DNA from: Prevotellaceae bacterium UBA2738
GTDB lineage: Bacteria; Bacteroidota; Bacteroidia; Bacteroidales; Bacteroidaceae
Assembly (NCBI GenBank): GCA_002353585.1
Contig: DEJW01000049.1
Span: 153 to 41,019, forward strand
DNA length: 40,867 bases
Direction of reading: 5' to 3'
A program made the translations under genes and the position numbers. Shown here piece after piece: positions 40,762-40,867 of this stretch. Within the stretch, counting starts at the first letter, position 1; every line of letters begins with the position of its first letter. A model generated the notes under the pieces. The model was given only the letters and a program-made list of their open reading frames with translations. It made no database searches and was not told where the DNA came from.

Positions 40762-40867
40762 GAAGGTCAACAAAGTCAACAAAGTCAACCATGATATTTT
40801 TCTGGAAAGGTTGACAAAGTTGACAAGGTTGACTTGGTGTTTTTGGTTAACAAGGTTAACAAGGTTA
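40762..40867. repeat. 9-bp-period GTCAAC array facing a GTTGAC array
   Basis: GTCAAC occurs at 40766, 40775 and 40784; its complement GTTGAC at 40810, 40819 and 40828, both with 9-bp spacing, around a 20-bp centre. GGTTAACAA words with the same 9-bp period run to the window edge. The arms can pair only in part. No gene is seen from 40265 to the end. Confidence 0.75.

Overview
This window looks like a chromosomal segment of a Prevotella-like member of the Bacteroidota. The evidence is Bacteroidota-type promoters (a TAnnTTTG -7 box about 20 bp from a TTTG -33 box) in front of many genes, a complete Bacteroides aerotolerance (bat) operon, the HU-HIG DNA-binding family, secreted proteins with type-IX-like C-terminal tails, a type II-C Cas9, and almost no Shine-Dalgarno sequences. 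No rRNA or tRNA gene was seen. Every protein-coding gene I accept is on the minus strand.

Reading from the left, positions 463-16667 are mostly housekeeping genes: a PBP4-type D-Ala-D-Ala peptidase (dacB), a rubrerythrin with N-terminal rubredoxin, an RNase G/E family enzyme, a 29-residue COX24-like protein, HU, cytidine deaminase, a beta-helix lipoprotein, tilS, an RlmI-like methyltransferase, a 3'-5' exonuclease, dnaB, ispE, nadE and an EF-G paralogue (fusA2 type) whose GTPase motifs are degenerate. From 16.9 to 21.6 kb lie two secreted-protein transcription units. They share an almost identical ~270-nt structured 5' leader RNA, signal peptide, C-terminal tail and terminator, but their central domains differ. 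Between them are a 30-31 residue membrane micro-ORF with a strong Shine-Dalgarno and an HU-HIG gene preceded by a 21-bp-phased repeat array.

Positions 21.6-32.8 kb hold a zinc metallopeptidase, queA, a PAP2 phosphatase and the operon moxR - DUF58 - BatD-like membrane protein - batA - batB/batC fusion - batD - batE, most of it with 4-bp overlaps or 3-bp gaps.

Positions 33-40.3 kb are accessory. There is a DUF3791 / eroded DUF3990 / DUF3791-like small-gene cluster, a 7-spacer CRISPR array, a 5' fragment of cas1, a full-length 1209-residue type II-C cas9, and a divergent tracrRNA with its own promoter and terminator. The effector half of the CRISPR system (Cas9, tracrRNA, array) looks intact, whereas the adaptation half is broken: cas1 is cut to 41 codons and cas2 is absent. 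Two overlapping micro-ORFs, a KilA-N C-terminal fragment and a Fic protein follow, surrounded by copies of a hairpin-rich repeat.

Intergenic DNA is unusually rich in short-period repeats (9, 14, 21 and 31 bp) and small hairpins. One such repeat family appears to supply the signal-peptide codons of batE. The most promising undescribed system is the duplicated leader RNA, which has an 8-bp loop-loop (kissing) complementarity, a compensated helix and a terminator-like hairpin, placed in front of interchangeable secreted proteins.
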